From contig JAUPWJ010000033.1 of assembly GCA_030916575.1 (NCBI GenBank), positions 1-15,966 on the forward strand: a stretch of 15,966 bases of DNA. Direction: 5' to 3'. The translations under genes and the position numbers were made by a program. A model generated the notes under the pieces. The model searched no databases and was not told the DNA's origin. It saw only the letters and a program-made list of their open reading frames with translations. This document shows, in pieces, positions 1-7,309 of this stretch; the stretch's first letter is position 1, and each line of letters starts with the position of its first letter. This DNA is from Patescibacteria group bacterium. GTDB lineage: Bacteria > Patescibacteriota > Minisyncoccia > Phycocordibacterales > UBA9973.

Positions 1-59
1 ACGGTAAGGCCGATTTCTAATCTCTTTTCATTTGGTACTGTGATTCCTAGGATTCTCAT
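1..59 (-). CDS. rpsM: 30S ribosomal protein S13, N-terminal fragment
   Basis: The first 19 codons are visible and the gene continues past the left edge. The translation begins MRILGITVPNEKRLEIGLT, the typical S13 N-terminus. S13 sits in the head of the 30S subunit and contacts the P-site tRNA and the 50S subunit. It follows rpmJ by only 7 bases, the usual infA-rpmJ-rpsM order of the ribosomal operon, which supports the call. An ATG one codon upstream (62..60) gives an alternative start with an extra Met. No Shine-Dalgarno sequence is seen in the short gap, so translation is probably coupled to rpmJ. Confidence 0.93.
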   Translation of the reverse strand, partial: MRILGITVPNEKRLEIGLT

Positions 60-66
60 CATAAAA

Positions 67-177
67 TTATTGTTTTTGTTTATGTTTAGGGTTAGAACAA
101 ATTACTCGCAAATGTCTTTTGCGTTTTACCATCTTACACTTATCACATATTTTTTTAACTGCTGCTTTGATTTTCAT
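67..177 (-). CDS. rpmJ: 50S ribosomal protein L36
   Basis: This 36-aa protein is a complete L36, a small zinc-binding protein of the large subunit. It starts MKIKAAVKKICDKCK and keeps the family pattern: Cys11 and Cys14, then Cys27 and His32 as the other zinc ligands in the CSNPKHKQ end. The length matches the family (about 37 aa). This is the zinc-ligand (C+) form. It lies between infA and rpsM, the standard order. A perfect AAGGAG is found 34 bases upstream, too far to serve this ATG directly. It precedes a 9-codon mini-ORF whose TGA overlaps this ATG (ATGA), so coupled translation is possible. Confidence 0.95.
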   Translation of the reverse strand: MKIKAAVKKICDKCKMVKRKRHLRVICSNPKHKQKQ

Positions 178-203
178 AACTTCAATATACAAAAGAAAAA
201 CAA
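174..203 (-). other. possible 9-codon upstream mini-ORF coupled to rpmJ
   Basis: On the minus strand AAGGAG (217..212) is followed after 8 bases by TTG (203), eight more codons and TGA (176..174). The TGA overlaps the rpmJ start as ATGA. The peptide would be MFFFCILKL. The spacing is ideal for initiation, and this is the only perfect Shine-Dalgarno core noticed next to a start codon in the window. It may be a leader peptide that brings ribosomes to rpmJ, or a chance arrangement. No homology can be claimed for such a short peptide. Confidence 0.3.
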
Positions 204-280
204 GGCAAAATCTCCTTATTTTTCAATGCTTTCTTATTTACTAAAAGCGTAAATACTATAATACACCATTATCAAAAAAA

Positions 281-514
281 TTACAACCTTTTAACAATTC
301 TTCCTTTTCCTCCGTAAGGATCAAGGACGACTTCCACAGAATCCCCTATCAAAACTTTGATTCTGTGCATTCTCATTTTACCTGAGAGATAAGCCAAAAT
401 TTCTTTTGAATTATCGTCTCCACCATCTAATTTTAATCTAAATAACGTTGATGGTAATGCTTCGGTGATTACTCCGCGTGACACCATTAATTTTTCATTT
501 TTTGTATCACTCAT
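281..514 (-). CDS. infA: translation initiation factor IF-1
   Basis: IF-1 is a one-domain OB-fold protein that binds the 30S A site and helps IF-2 and IF-3 form the initiation complex. The 77-aa product carries the family core: GVITEALPSTLFRLKLDGG near the N-terminus, then a LSGKMRMHRIKVLIGD stretch, and a C-terminus in GRIVKR. It is about 5 aa longer than usual because of a short N-terminal tail and an extra residue or two in the GGDDNS loop. Start 514 gives an N-terminus of near-normal length; Met10 (487) is a weaker alternative. It heads the infA-rpmJ-rpsM set, 103 bases from rpmJ. A good promoter lies only a few bases upstream, so the mRNA leader is about 2-5 bases and has no Shine-Dalgarno site. 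Confidence 0.95.
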   Translation of the reverse strand: MSDTKNEKLMVSRGVITEALPSTLFRLKLDGGDDNSKEILAYLSGKMRMHRIKVLIGDSVEVVLDPYGGKGRIVKRL

Positions 515-522
515 TAGGTTGT

Positions 523-554
523 ATTATCTTAACAAAATTTTTCATTTACGTCAA
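523..554 (-). promoter_or_regulatory. sigma-70-type promoter of infA operon
   Basis: Read on the minus strand, TTGACG (554..549) is followed by 17 bases and TAAGAT (531..526). An overlapping GATAAT (528..523) is another possible -10. Predicted starts at about 519-516 leave a leader of only 2-5 bases before the infA ATG at 514. The promoter sits in the gap after the baseplate-J-like gene and gives the ribosomal genes their own transcription start. Confidence 0.65.
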
Positions 555-563
555 ATAAAATAA

Positions 564-1853
564 TTAGGGATAACTTACATTTATAGTAATGTCTTTAATT
601 TTATCCGGAAATGACTTTTTCCAAAAAGGTCTTATAACTACACTAGCACTGTCAATACTATTGTATTGTAACAATAATGTCTCAAAGTTTTTCTTAGAAC
701 TTTCCAATAAATCAGTAACTAAAACATCTTCATCAACTCTCCAAACAACTTTTGTGGCTCCAGATAGTTTAAAATTTATACTTTCAACGTCTTTAAAAGA
801 TACATAAGGGTCTACAACGCTAAGCTCCAAACTTTTTATATTTGTTATATATATATCGCTACCATCATAATCCGGCACAACAGATGAAGCTACTTTTTTC
901 GTAAGTTCTACTTCTTTAAACAACAAACCATATAATGTTCCTTTTAAAGAAATAGATATAGCGTTTTTTTCTTTATCATATTCTTCAGTTTGATCATCAA
1001 TAACCAATGAGTATGCATTATTAAATAAAATAAAATCTTTAGGGATTTGGTTTATGGTTTTTTGAAGTAATTTTTCCTCTAGATTTTTCTTGAGTTGGTC
1101 TATAGCAGCATTCTTTTCTTCCAATGTAACTGTAGGCAGTGTCCCGACTATACCCCCTATAATTTCATCTTTAGACCGGCCATAGAATTTGGCATACTTA
1201 GGGGAACCTTTAAACCCTAAAATTTTAAAATCTAACGGCTCACTATTGTATTCTTTACCGGGTTCATTGGCATATATTCCTACCTCTACCTTACCTGGGG
1301 TTCCATCACTACTTTTACCTGGTACGGTTATTTTCTTTTCTGTTTTGTAAATCTTTCCATTTGAACCTTCTAGCCTAGTATTTATATCTAAAGCCTGGGA
1401 TGTACTATTATAATCATTATAAATGATAACTGTTCCTTTGGCAGAATTACTAACTTCTTCTTTACCTTGCCCTTCAATAAGGATACTTTCCTCTCCCCCA
1501 ATAACAACTAAATCAAATGACAAATCTTCTCCATTAGAATCTTTTTGGGCAAACATTTTTTCGTTCAAAGTAAGTTCTTTTACTTTTGGATTTACACTTA
1601 CTTTAGCTTGAGTGAAAAGTGTAGAAATTGCAAACAAAAGAAATACAACTGTAATAATAGCCACAAACCAAAGGGCGTTTTTAGGGTTTTTTTTCTCCTT
1701 ATTTACTTCTTCAGAAAAACTCACTCTTGCTCTCGGTTTAAAAAAGTCATCACTTTCAATTTTTTTCTCAATCTTTTTTTCAACTTCTTTTAGTACGATA
1801 CCCTGCTTGGTACGCTTTATTTTGACCATATCTTGGAGTAAATTTTTATTCAT
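564..1853 (-). CDS. single-pass membrane protein with baseplate-J-like region
   Basis: The 429-aa protein has a charged cytoplasmic N-terminus (1-58), one strong membrane segment at about 60-80 (ALWFVAIITVVFLLFAISTLF), and a large extracytoplasmic part. Residues about 137-215 resemble the baseplate J/gp47-like pattern: AKGTVIIYNDYNS, a Q-L..NTR.EG turn, then an IYKTEKKITVPG strand. I see no catalytic motif. It lies 9 bases after the PilM/FtsA-like gene and is probably co-translated with it. The pairing recalls PilM with PilN, where an actin-fold protein docks on the N-terminal tail of a single-pass membrane partner, but there is no real PilN similarity. The function is unknown; a part in an envelope-spanning or surface apparatus is inference. 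Confidence 0.6.
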   Translation of the reverse strand: MNKNLLQDMVKIKRTKQGIVLKEVEKKIEKKIESDDFFKPRARVSFSEEVNKEKKNPKNALWFVAIITVVFLLFAISTLFTQAKVSVNPKVKELTLNEKMFAQKDSNGEDLSFDLVVIGGEESILIEGQGKEEVSNSAKGTVIIYNDYNSTSQALDINTRLEGSNGKIYKTEKKITVPGKSSDGTPGKVEVGIYANEPGKEYNSEPLDFKILGFKGSPKYAKFYGRSKDEIIGGIVGTLPTVTLEEKNAAIDQLKKNLEEKLLQKTINQIPKDFILFNNAYSLVIDDQTEEYDKEKNAISISLKGTLYGLLFKEVELTKKVASSVVPDYDGSDIYITNIKSLELSVVDPYVSFKDVESINFKLSGATKVVWRVDEDVLVTDLLESSKKNFETLLLQYNSIDSASVVIRPFWKKSFPDKIKDITINVSYP

Positions 1854-1862
1854 ACTTTTATT

Positions 1863-3035
1863 TTAGCTAAGAAAACGGTTAATGTAAATAGATTCGATAA
1901 TTAAGAAGGTGTCTCGTGATACATTTTCATCTATAATAGCTACTCCGTGAAGTGCTTGATTACCTAAAAATATTACCCGAAATTTTGACTCAGTTAAAAT
2001 ATATTGATTAAACTGCTCACTCTTTATGGTATCTGAGAAAAAATCAACTAAATCCTGATCTACAGTTATAAAGATGGTGGACGGTATAGAAACATCATTA
2101 GAAAGATAGCTTAAAAATGTTTGAAAGCCTTTTAACCACTCTACCCTCAACTTCTCAATAGCAACTTCAAATTTTTTTAAAACTGCGTCTTCCATATGGC
2201 CATCTTTATAAAGTGATATATAAACCCTGGCTTCATCTAAAGTGCAATTAAGTAGAGTAGCAATACCGCGAATCATAAAATTACGCCCCATTGGAAATGA
2301 AATTGATTCGCGTAAAACTTCTTTCTTAATCATAGAAATATCAGTTACTTCTCCTCCAATATTTACTAAAAGAAAATTATCTTGATTCACGAAAATGTCT
2401 CTAGCAACTGTAAACGAAGACATTAAGAATGTAGAAAATACAATTTCTTCGACGCTAAAGTGTCTGGCTATAGCATCTCTTATTTTTTTTAAAATGTGTT
2501 CTTCACTTATAGATATAAAAGTAATCAGTTCTAAATCAGTAGTTTTTTTATTAAATGGATTTAAAGTATTATATCCATTTAATCTAGTTTGAATATTTTT
2601 TAATTCAATGATTTTTACTTGATTATCTTCACTTTGATAAATAGCTTTATGTTCAGCTTCAAAAATCTTTATTTCTTTAGCTATCAACTCATCTGCCATT
2701 TTACCAGTAAATATAAAAGGTTCCTCTTTTTCTAAGTGAATAACTCTAGTTTGAGAAGCATGCCAAGGAGAAGATAGAACACAAAATATTTTTCGAGGTG
2801 CTCCGAGGCCCTTCATACAAATATGGCTTGCAACTTTCTTTAAGGAATCTAGGGTTAAAATTAAAAACCTATCAATATCAACTTTATCTTCTAGTAAAAT
2901 TGGTTCCCGAACAGAGTAAATAATCTTAGGTGTTCCATTGGCACCTTTATAAAAAAGAGCTCCACCCACAGACGAAGAACCGATGTCAAAAAGTAAAACT
3001 AATTCTTCTTTTTTCTTTGTAGAAAAAATTCCCAT
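1863..3035 (-). CDS. PilM/FtsA-like actin-fold ATPase
   Basis: The 390-aa protein has the ASKHA (actin-like) signature. A phosphate-1 strand reads LVLLFDIGSSSVGGALF (about residues 13-28), and a phosphate-2 strand reads LLVNIGGEVTDIS (about 222-234). Between them is an insertion of the size expected for the FtsA/PilM 1C-type domain. PilM polymerises or docks on the inner-membrane tail of PilN; FtsA tethers FtsZ. No FtsA-like C-terminal amphipathic helix is clear here. I chose ATG 3035 because the longer TTG start (3053) lies inside the TATAAT promoter. The next gene encodes a single-pass membrane protein, which fits a PilM-type docking role. No PilN, PilO or GspE gene is in the window, so the PilM assignment is by fold only. 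Confidence 0.7.
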   Translation of the reverse strand: MGIFSTKKKEELVLLFDIGSSSVGGALFYKGANGTPKIIYSVREPILLEDKVDIDRFLILTLDSLKKVASHICMKGLGAPRKIFCVLSSPWHASQTRVIHLEKEEPFIFTGKMADELIAKEIKIFEAEHKAIYQSEDNQVKIIELKNIQTRLNGYNTLNPFNKKTTDLELITFISISEEHILKKIRDAIARHFSVEEIVFSTFLMSSFTVARDIFVNQDNFLLVNIGGEVTDISMIKKEVLRESISFPMGRNFMIRGIATLLNCTLDEARVYISLYKDGHMEDAVLKKFEVAIEKLRVEWLKGFQTFLSYLSNDVSIPSTIFITVDQDLVDFFSDTIKSEQFNQYILTESKFRVIFLGNQALHGVAIIDENVSRDTFLIIESIYINRFLS

Positions 3036-3041
3036 GCAATA

Positions 3042-3050
3042 ATTATAACA
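3042..3050 (-). promoter_or_regulatory. extended -10 promoter giving a leaderless pilM-like mRNA
   Basis: On the minus strand TGT is followed by TATAAT (3047..3042), an extended -10 element. No good -35 is seen. Counting from the -10 puts the transcription start at 3035, exactly the A of the ATG. It lies in the 33-base gap after the alaS stop. Confidence 0.5.
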
Positions 3051-3068
3051 CAAAAAATAAAAACAAAA

Positions 3069-4814
3069 TTATTCCAAGACTGCTTTAATGCGACGAATGC
3101 CTGAAGCCACAGCTTCTTCTTTTTGGATTTTAAATTTACCTAATTCACTAGTATTTGATACATGCGGACCACCACAGAATTCTTTGGAGATTGGATTACC
3201 TTCTTTATCTTCTATAAAATAGAGAGAAACCATATCTGGATATTTTGCTCCGAATTCCATCTCGGCACCGAGTTTTTCAGCTTCAGATAAAGGCATCTCT
3301 CGGCGAATGACGTTAAGACCTTGTGAAATCTTTTCATTTACCCAAGCTTCTACCTTTTGTTTTTCTTCATCAGTAAGTTTATGGTCACAAAGGAAATCCA
3401 TACGAAGTCGCTCTTCGGTGATATTACTTCCCCTTTGCTTTATACTCGGGCTCACGATGGCCTGTAGCCCCGCTAGGAGCAGATGGTGCGCTGTGTGGAG
3501 TCTAATAGTCTTTTCATTGTGATTCGCGAGTCCACCCTTAAACATCCCAGCAGACGCAGTCTGAGAAAGTTTTTGATGCTCTGCCATTTTTTTATTAAAA
3601 TCTTCAATATCAATTTGTATCCCCTTTTCTTTCGCTAACTCAAGAGTAAGTTCTATTGGGAAACCATAAGTAGTTGCTAGTATAAATGGGTCAATACCCT
3701 TTTCAAATTCTTTTAAACCTTGCAAAATCGTTTGATCAAACTTATTAGATTCTTTTATTATGACTTCTTTTATAAATTGAGATTTATCTTTAATGTTAGA
3801 GTAGATATCTCCGTAAGTTATCACAACCATATCTACCAAAGCAGAGACTTCTTCATCTTTCATTCTGTGATCAAGAAAACAAAAAATAGCTCGACGAATA
3901 AGTCTGCGCAAAACATAACCTTGGTCTTTATTTCCAGGAAGCACCCCATCAGAAATTAAAAATACACTAGTTCTAATATGGTCAGCAATAATTCTCTTTT
4001 TTCTTATATCATGACCTACTCCTATGGGGGCTAAAACTGAAATAATGCCTGCAAGCAAATCCGTATCATATGCTGTGCGTTTACCTTGCATCACAGCAGT
4101 GATGCGTTCAAGTCCTGCACCAGTATCAACATTTTTTTGTTTTAATTTACCAATAACTTTTCCATCTTTCTTTTCATATTCCATGAAGACGTCGTTCCAT
4201 ATTTCTATCACATCTTCTCTTTTTTGCGCATCAATAAATCCTTGTTTGTCCAAGTCTCCAATACTACCCAACATGTCATAAAACATCTCACTACAAGGTC
4301 CACAAGGTCCATTATCCCCTGGACTCCACCAATTATCTTCTGCCGGTAGTGCATAAATGCGATGCTCTGGAATTCCTAAACTCATCCAAATCTTTTTTGA
4401 TTCTTCGTCATAAGGAGCATTTTCGTCACCCTCAAAAACTGTCACATATAAGCGACTAACATCAAGCCCTAAGCCTTCTTCTTTGCTAGTCAAAAATTCA
4501 TAACTCCATTTTATCGCTTCATCTTTGAAGTAGTCTCCGAGTGACCAATTCCCCATCATTTCAAAAAAAGAAAAATGCCTATTGTCTCCAATGTCATCTA
4601 GGTCTCCAGTACGAACACATTTTTGCACATCAACAATTCTTTTACCCATAGGATGTTCTTGACCGAGAAGATATGGTACAAGTGGTTGCATACCAGCAGT
4701 ATTGAAAAGCACAGAAGGGTCATTTTCAGGTACAAGCGAAGCCGAAGGGATTATTTTATGTCCCCTTGCCTCAAAGAATTTTAAAAACCGCTGTCTGATC
4801 TCACTTGAATCCAT
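3069..4814 (-). CDS. alaS: alanyl-tRNA synthetase lacking the C-Ala domain
   Basis: The enzyme charges tRNA-Ala. The class II core is clear: motif 1 region NDPSVLFNTAGMQPL (31-45), motif 2 RHFSFFEMMGNWSLGDYF (79-96) and WWSPGDNGPCGPCSE. The editing domain that clears Ser and Gly mischarging keeps its metal ligands: HTAHH (His440, His444) and CGGPH (Cys547, His551). The protein ends at residue 581, soon after the editing domain, whereas E. coli AlaRS has about 876 aa and a C-terminal C-Ala/oligomerisation domain. The stop is clean and a new gene follows at once, so this looks like a real short form and not a frameshift. One base separates it from the upstream MgtC-like stop (TAA-T-ATG), so translation is probably coupled. 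Confidence 0.95.
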   Translation of the reverse strand: MDSSEIRQRFLKFFEARGHKIIPSASLVPENDPSVLFNTAGMQPLVPYLLGQEHPMGKRIVDVQKCVRTGDLDDIGDNRHFSFFEMMGNWSLGDYFKDEAIKWSYEFLTSKEEGLGLDVSRLYVTVFEGDENAPYDEESKKIWMSLGIPEHRIYALPAEDNWWSPGDNGPCGPCSEMFYDMLGSIGDLDKQGFIDAQKREDVIEIWNDVFMEYEKKDGKVIGKLKQKNVDTGAGLERITAVMQGKRTAYDTDLLAGIISVLAPIGVGHDIRKKRIIADHIRTSVFLISDGVLPGNKDQGYVLRRLIRRAIFCFLDHRMKDEEVSALVDMVVITYGDIYSNIKDKSQFIKEVIIKESNKFDQTILQGLKEFEKGIDPFILATTYGFPIELTLELAKEKGIQIDIEDFNKKMAEHQKLSQTASAGMFKGGLANHNEKTIRLHTAHHLLLAGLQAIVSPSIKQRGSNITEERLRMDFLCDHKLTDEEKQKVEAWVNEKISQGLNVIRREMPLSEAEKLGAEMEFGAKYPDMVSLYFIEDKEGNPISKEFCGGPHVSNTSELGKFKIQKEEAVASGIRRIKAVLE

Positions 4815-4815
4815 A

Positions 4816-5307
4816 TTATTGATTATCGTCTAAATGTTGTTCTTTATATAATTCTGTCTTTTTAAGTTTTGCTTCAAAAAACCAAAGTGCAACGAACACA
4901 AATAGTGTAAGAACTGTAGCAATGATAGAAACTTTATAAAGTCCAAAACCTGATGCCATACCAATACCAGCAGAAACCCAGAGTCCCGTAGCTGTGGTTA
5001 TGCCCACCAACTTTGAATCTTTAGTAAAGATAAGTCCTGCACCGATAAATCCAACACCGACGACTACTTGAGAAGCAATACGAGAAGGGTCGAAACTTGA
5101 ACCTAAACCATACGCTTGTGCCATCATTTCAGAAATAATTACAAATAAAGCTGAACCCATAGACACGAGTGCGTAAGTACGAATACCTGCAGTCTTATGA
5201 GCCCAAACACGCTCTACTCCTATCAACATACCTAATAATAAAGCTACGGCTAAACGACATATTATTTCTAAAGTCGCTGGATCAAAAATGTTTTGCATAA
5301 TTACCAT
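4816..5307 (-). CDS. MgtC/SapB family membrane protein
   Basis: This 163-aa protein has the MgtC/SapB N-terminal domain: several hydrophobic helices with LLLGMLIGVERVWAHKTAGIRTYALVSMGSALF, then VVVGVGFIGAGLIF and ITTATGLWVSAGIGMASGFG, the conserved patches of the family. MgtC proteins act in the inner membrane and affect survival in low magnesium and, in pathogens, F-type ATP synthase activity; many members have no known role. The C-terminal ACT-like domain of full MgtC is absent, as in SapB-type members. The ATG overlaps the mnmA stop by one base (TAATG), which shows operon coupling; Met4 is another possible start. Linkage to mnmA and alaS gives no clear functional clue. Confidence 0.85.
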   Translation of the reverse strand: MVIMQNIFDPATLEIICRLAVALLLGMLIGVERVWAHKTAGIRTYALVSMGSALFVIISEMMAQAYGLGSSFDPSRIASQVVVGVGFIGAGLIFTKDSKLVGITTATGLWVSAGIGMASGFGLYKVSIIATVLTLFVFVALWFFEAKLKKTELYKEQHLDDNQ

Positions 5308-6353
5308 TATATAACGACTCCCCCTAGTAATACAAACTCTTTATCATAAACCACTATAGACTGCCCAGAAGCTACGAGGGTCGGTTTTTTAAAAATTACT
5401 TCAATTTTATCTTTATCTAAAATTTTTACTTGGCACGGCAAAAACTCTCCGTGATAACGAATCTGAGCTGTGTAACTTTTCCCTTCTTTTATTTCACCTA
5501 AAAAATTGATATTTTCTATTCTATAATTCTTGAGAATACCAGAATGCTTTTGATTACGATCTTGAGACACATATAAAATATTTTTCTCTATATCTTTACC
5601 AACAACATAATACGGTTTATCATTTGGAGTCTTTTTTGTAATAGTAAAACCATGTCTTTCCCCTAGCGTAGAAAAAACTGCCCCATCATGAATTCCAACT
5701 TCTTCTCCTTTTTCATTTAAAACTTTACCTGGTTTAGTTTTTATATAGTGTTTCAAAAAATCTTTCAAATCGATATCACCTAGAAAACATATGCCCTGAC
5801 TGTCTTTTTTGCTTGCTGTTGGCAACTTATATTTTTCTGCCAACTTTCGTACTTCAGTTTTATTTAAATGCCCAACTGGAAAAAGTATTTTCTCTAATTG
5901 TTCCTTTTTTAGTGTCCAAAGAAAATAACTCTGGTCTTTACTCTCATCTTTTCCTTTCACTAATTTATTTTTTATATTCTGCGCATAATGCCCCGTCGCC
6001 ACATAATCCACTCCCATCTCTAATGCTTTCTTTAAGAAAGCACCGAATTTTACTTCTTTATTACACATAACATCAGGATTGGGTGTTCGGCCTTTTTTAT
6101 ATTCTTCAATCATATAATCCACCACTCCTTTTTTGTATTCCTTTTCTAGGTCAAAAGTAAGAAATGGAATATCTAAATGTGCTGCTACTCTCATAGCATC
6201 CATGCGCTCTTCTTCTTCATTACACTTTATAAAATCTGGATGCCAAGTACGGATAAAAACCCCGACAACGTCATAGCCTTGATCCTTTAATATGGCTGCA
6301 GACACAGAAGAATCCACACCTCCAGACATTCCCACAAATACAGTTTTCTTCAT
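5307..6353 (-). CDS. mnmA: tRNA-specific 2-thiouridylase MnmA
   Basis: MnmA adds sulfur to U34 of tRNA-Lys, -Glu and -Gln using ATP and a sulfur relay. The N-terminal PP-loop reads GMSGGVDSSVSAA (8-20). The nucleophile Cys97 sits in NPDVMCNKEVKFG and the second catalytic Cys189 in DSQGICFLGD, so both cysteines of the persulfide mechanism are present. The C-terminal beta-barrel ends in KPTLVASGQSIVVYD, typical of the family. At 348 aa the length is normal. It starts 4 bases after the mltG stop and overlaps the MgtC-like gene by one base. No Shine-Dalgarno site is visible in the 4-base gap. Confidence 0.96.
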   Translation of the reverse strand: MKKTVFVGMSGGVDSSVSAAILKDQGYDVVGVFIRTWHPDFIKCNEEEERMDAMRVAAHLDIPFLTFDLEKEYKKGVVDYMIEEYKKGRTPNPDVMCNKEVKFGAFLKKALEMGVDYVATGHYAQNIKNKLVKGKDESKDQSYFLWTLKKEQLEKILFPVGHLNKTEVRKLAEKYKLPTASKKDSQGICFLGDIDLKDFLKHYIKTKPGKVLNEKGEEVGIHDGAVFSTLGERHGFTITKKTPNDKPYYVVGKDIEKNILYVSQDRNQKHSGILKNYRIENINFLGEIKEGKSYTAQIRYHGEFLPCQVKILDKDKIEVIFKKPTLVASGQSIVVYDKEFVLLGGVVI

Positions 6354-6357
6354 AGTT

Positions 6358-7299
6358 TTATCTTAAATACTTAGCAATATTAGCTTTGTGTTCAGCAAAG
6401 CTACGAGCATAATGTATCATTCCTTCCTTATCATGTAAATAATACAAATAGGTAGTCGTCTTAGGATATAATGATGCGTGAATAGCTTCTAATCCTGGAT
6501 TTGAAATTGGACTATTAGGTAAACCTCTTTCTTTATAAGTTATAGGTGCAGCATCCACTTGAAGAGCCATACCAATGCTAAGCCTCTTCCATAAAATTCC
6601 AGAAACGTATTCTCTATCCATATCACCTCTGGCTTCACGTTCTAAAATAGATGCCATGATTAGTATTTCTTTTTCATTTTTACCTTGCTTTATTATTTCT
6701 TCTCTTATATCTTTAAATTTCTTTTCAAAATTTTTATTCATATAATCCAAGACATCATCTTCACTGTCTTCAATTGAGAAAAAGTAAGTATCAGGAAAAA
6801 GATAACCTTGTTTTGCTTTATTTAGGAAATTTTCAGAATTAAAGTGTGGCAACTTTTTTGAAAATGTTGTAGCCATTTGAGTAATATCATACCCTTCTGG
6901 AATTGTTATCTTAAGTGGAGCAAGTTGTTTATCGCCATCAGCTATTCTTTTTGCTAATTGATTTACCTTTAACTTTTTCTCAAAAAAATAACTGCCAGGT
7001 AAAATGTGTTTCTCATCACCATATAATATAACAAAAGTCTCAAAAGTGACTCTAGATTTTATAAGATTTAAGTTTTTAAAATGTAGTGATACAGAACGTA
7101 AACTAGAGCCTGTTTTTATTTCTTGTATTGATTCTTTGGGAAAATCTTTCGGTGCTTTCAAAAAGAAAAAATTAAATACAAATAAAAAACAAAATACCAA
7201 TAATATTACATAAAATAATAACTTCGCATACGATTTTGATTTTAAAGTATTTTTTTGAGTATCTAAAGTCTCATTTGATAAAAATGAATTTTCTTCCAT
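6358..7299 (-). CDS. mltG: endolytic murein transglycosylase MltG
   Basis: MltG cuts nascent glycan strands at the membrane and so helps set peptidoglycan strand length. From ATG 7299 the product is 313 aa, with a short cytoplasmic tail, a membrane helix at about 26-47, a LysM-like part (LKITIPEGYDITQMA, 129-143) and the YceG catalytic domain. Residues ILIMASILEREARGD hold the expected catalytic Glu (about Glu220), followed by GILWKRLSIGMALQVDAAPITY and the LPNSPISNPGLEAIHASLYP patch. A longer reading from 7395 would run into the upstream gene and add residues unlike the family, so I rejected it. The start is 5 bases from the upstream stop. A TATAAT overlaps that stop and could give a leaderless transcript. 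Confidence 0.93.
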   Translation of the reverse strand: MEENSFLSNETLDTQKNTLKSKSYAKLLFYVILLVFCFLFVFNFFFLKAPKDFPKESIQEIKTGSSLRSVSLHFKNLNLIKSRVTFETFVILYGDEKHILPGSYFFEKKLKVNQLAKRIADGDKQLAPLKITIPEGYDITQMATTFSKKLPHFNSENFLNKAKQGYLFPDTYFFSIEDSEDDVLDYMNKNFEKKFKDIREEIIKQGKNEKEILIMASILEREARGDMDREYVSGILWKRLSIGMALQVDAAPITYKERGLPNSPISNPGLEAIHASLYPKTTTYLYYLHDKEGMIHYARSFAEHKANIAKYLR

Positions 7300-7303
7300 A
7301 TAT

Positions 7304-7309
7304 ATTATA
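7304..7309 (-). promoter_or_regulatory. possible -10 box immediately before mltG
   Basis: TATAAT on the minus strand (7309..7304) ends 4 bases before the mltG ATG and contains the TAA stop of the upstream gene. The predicted start falls within the ATG, so it could support a leaderless mRNA. In AT-rich sequence this match may be chance. Confidence 0.3.

Noticed and set aside
3036..3053. TTG start giving MCYNYC before the PilM-like protein
   Set aside because: These codons contain the TATAAT box; the family N-terminus begins at MGIFSTKKKE.
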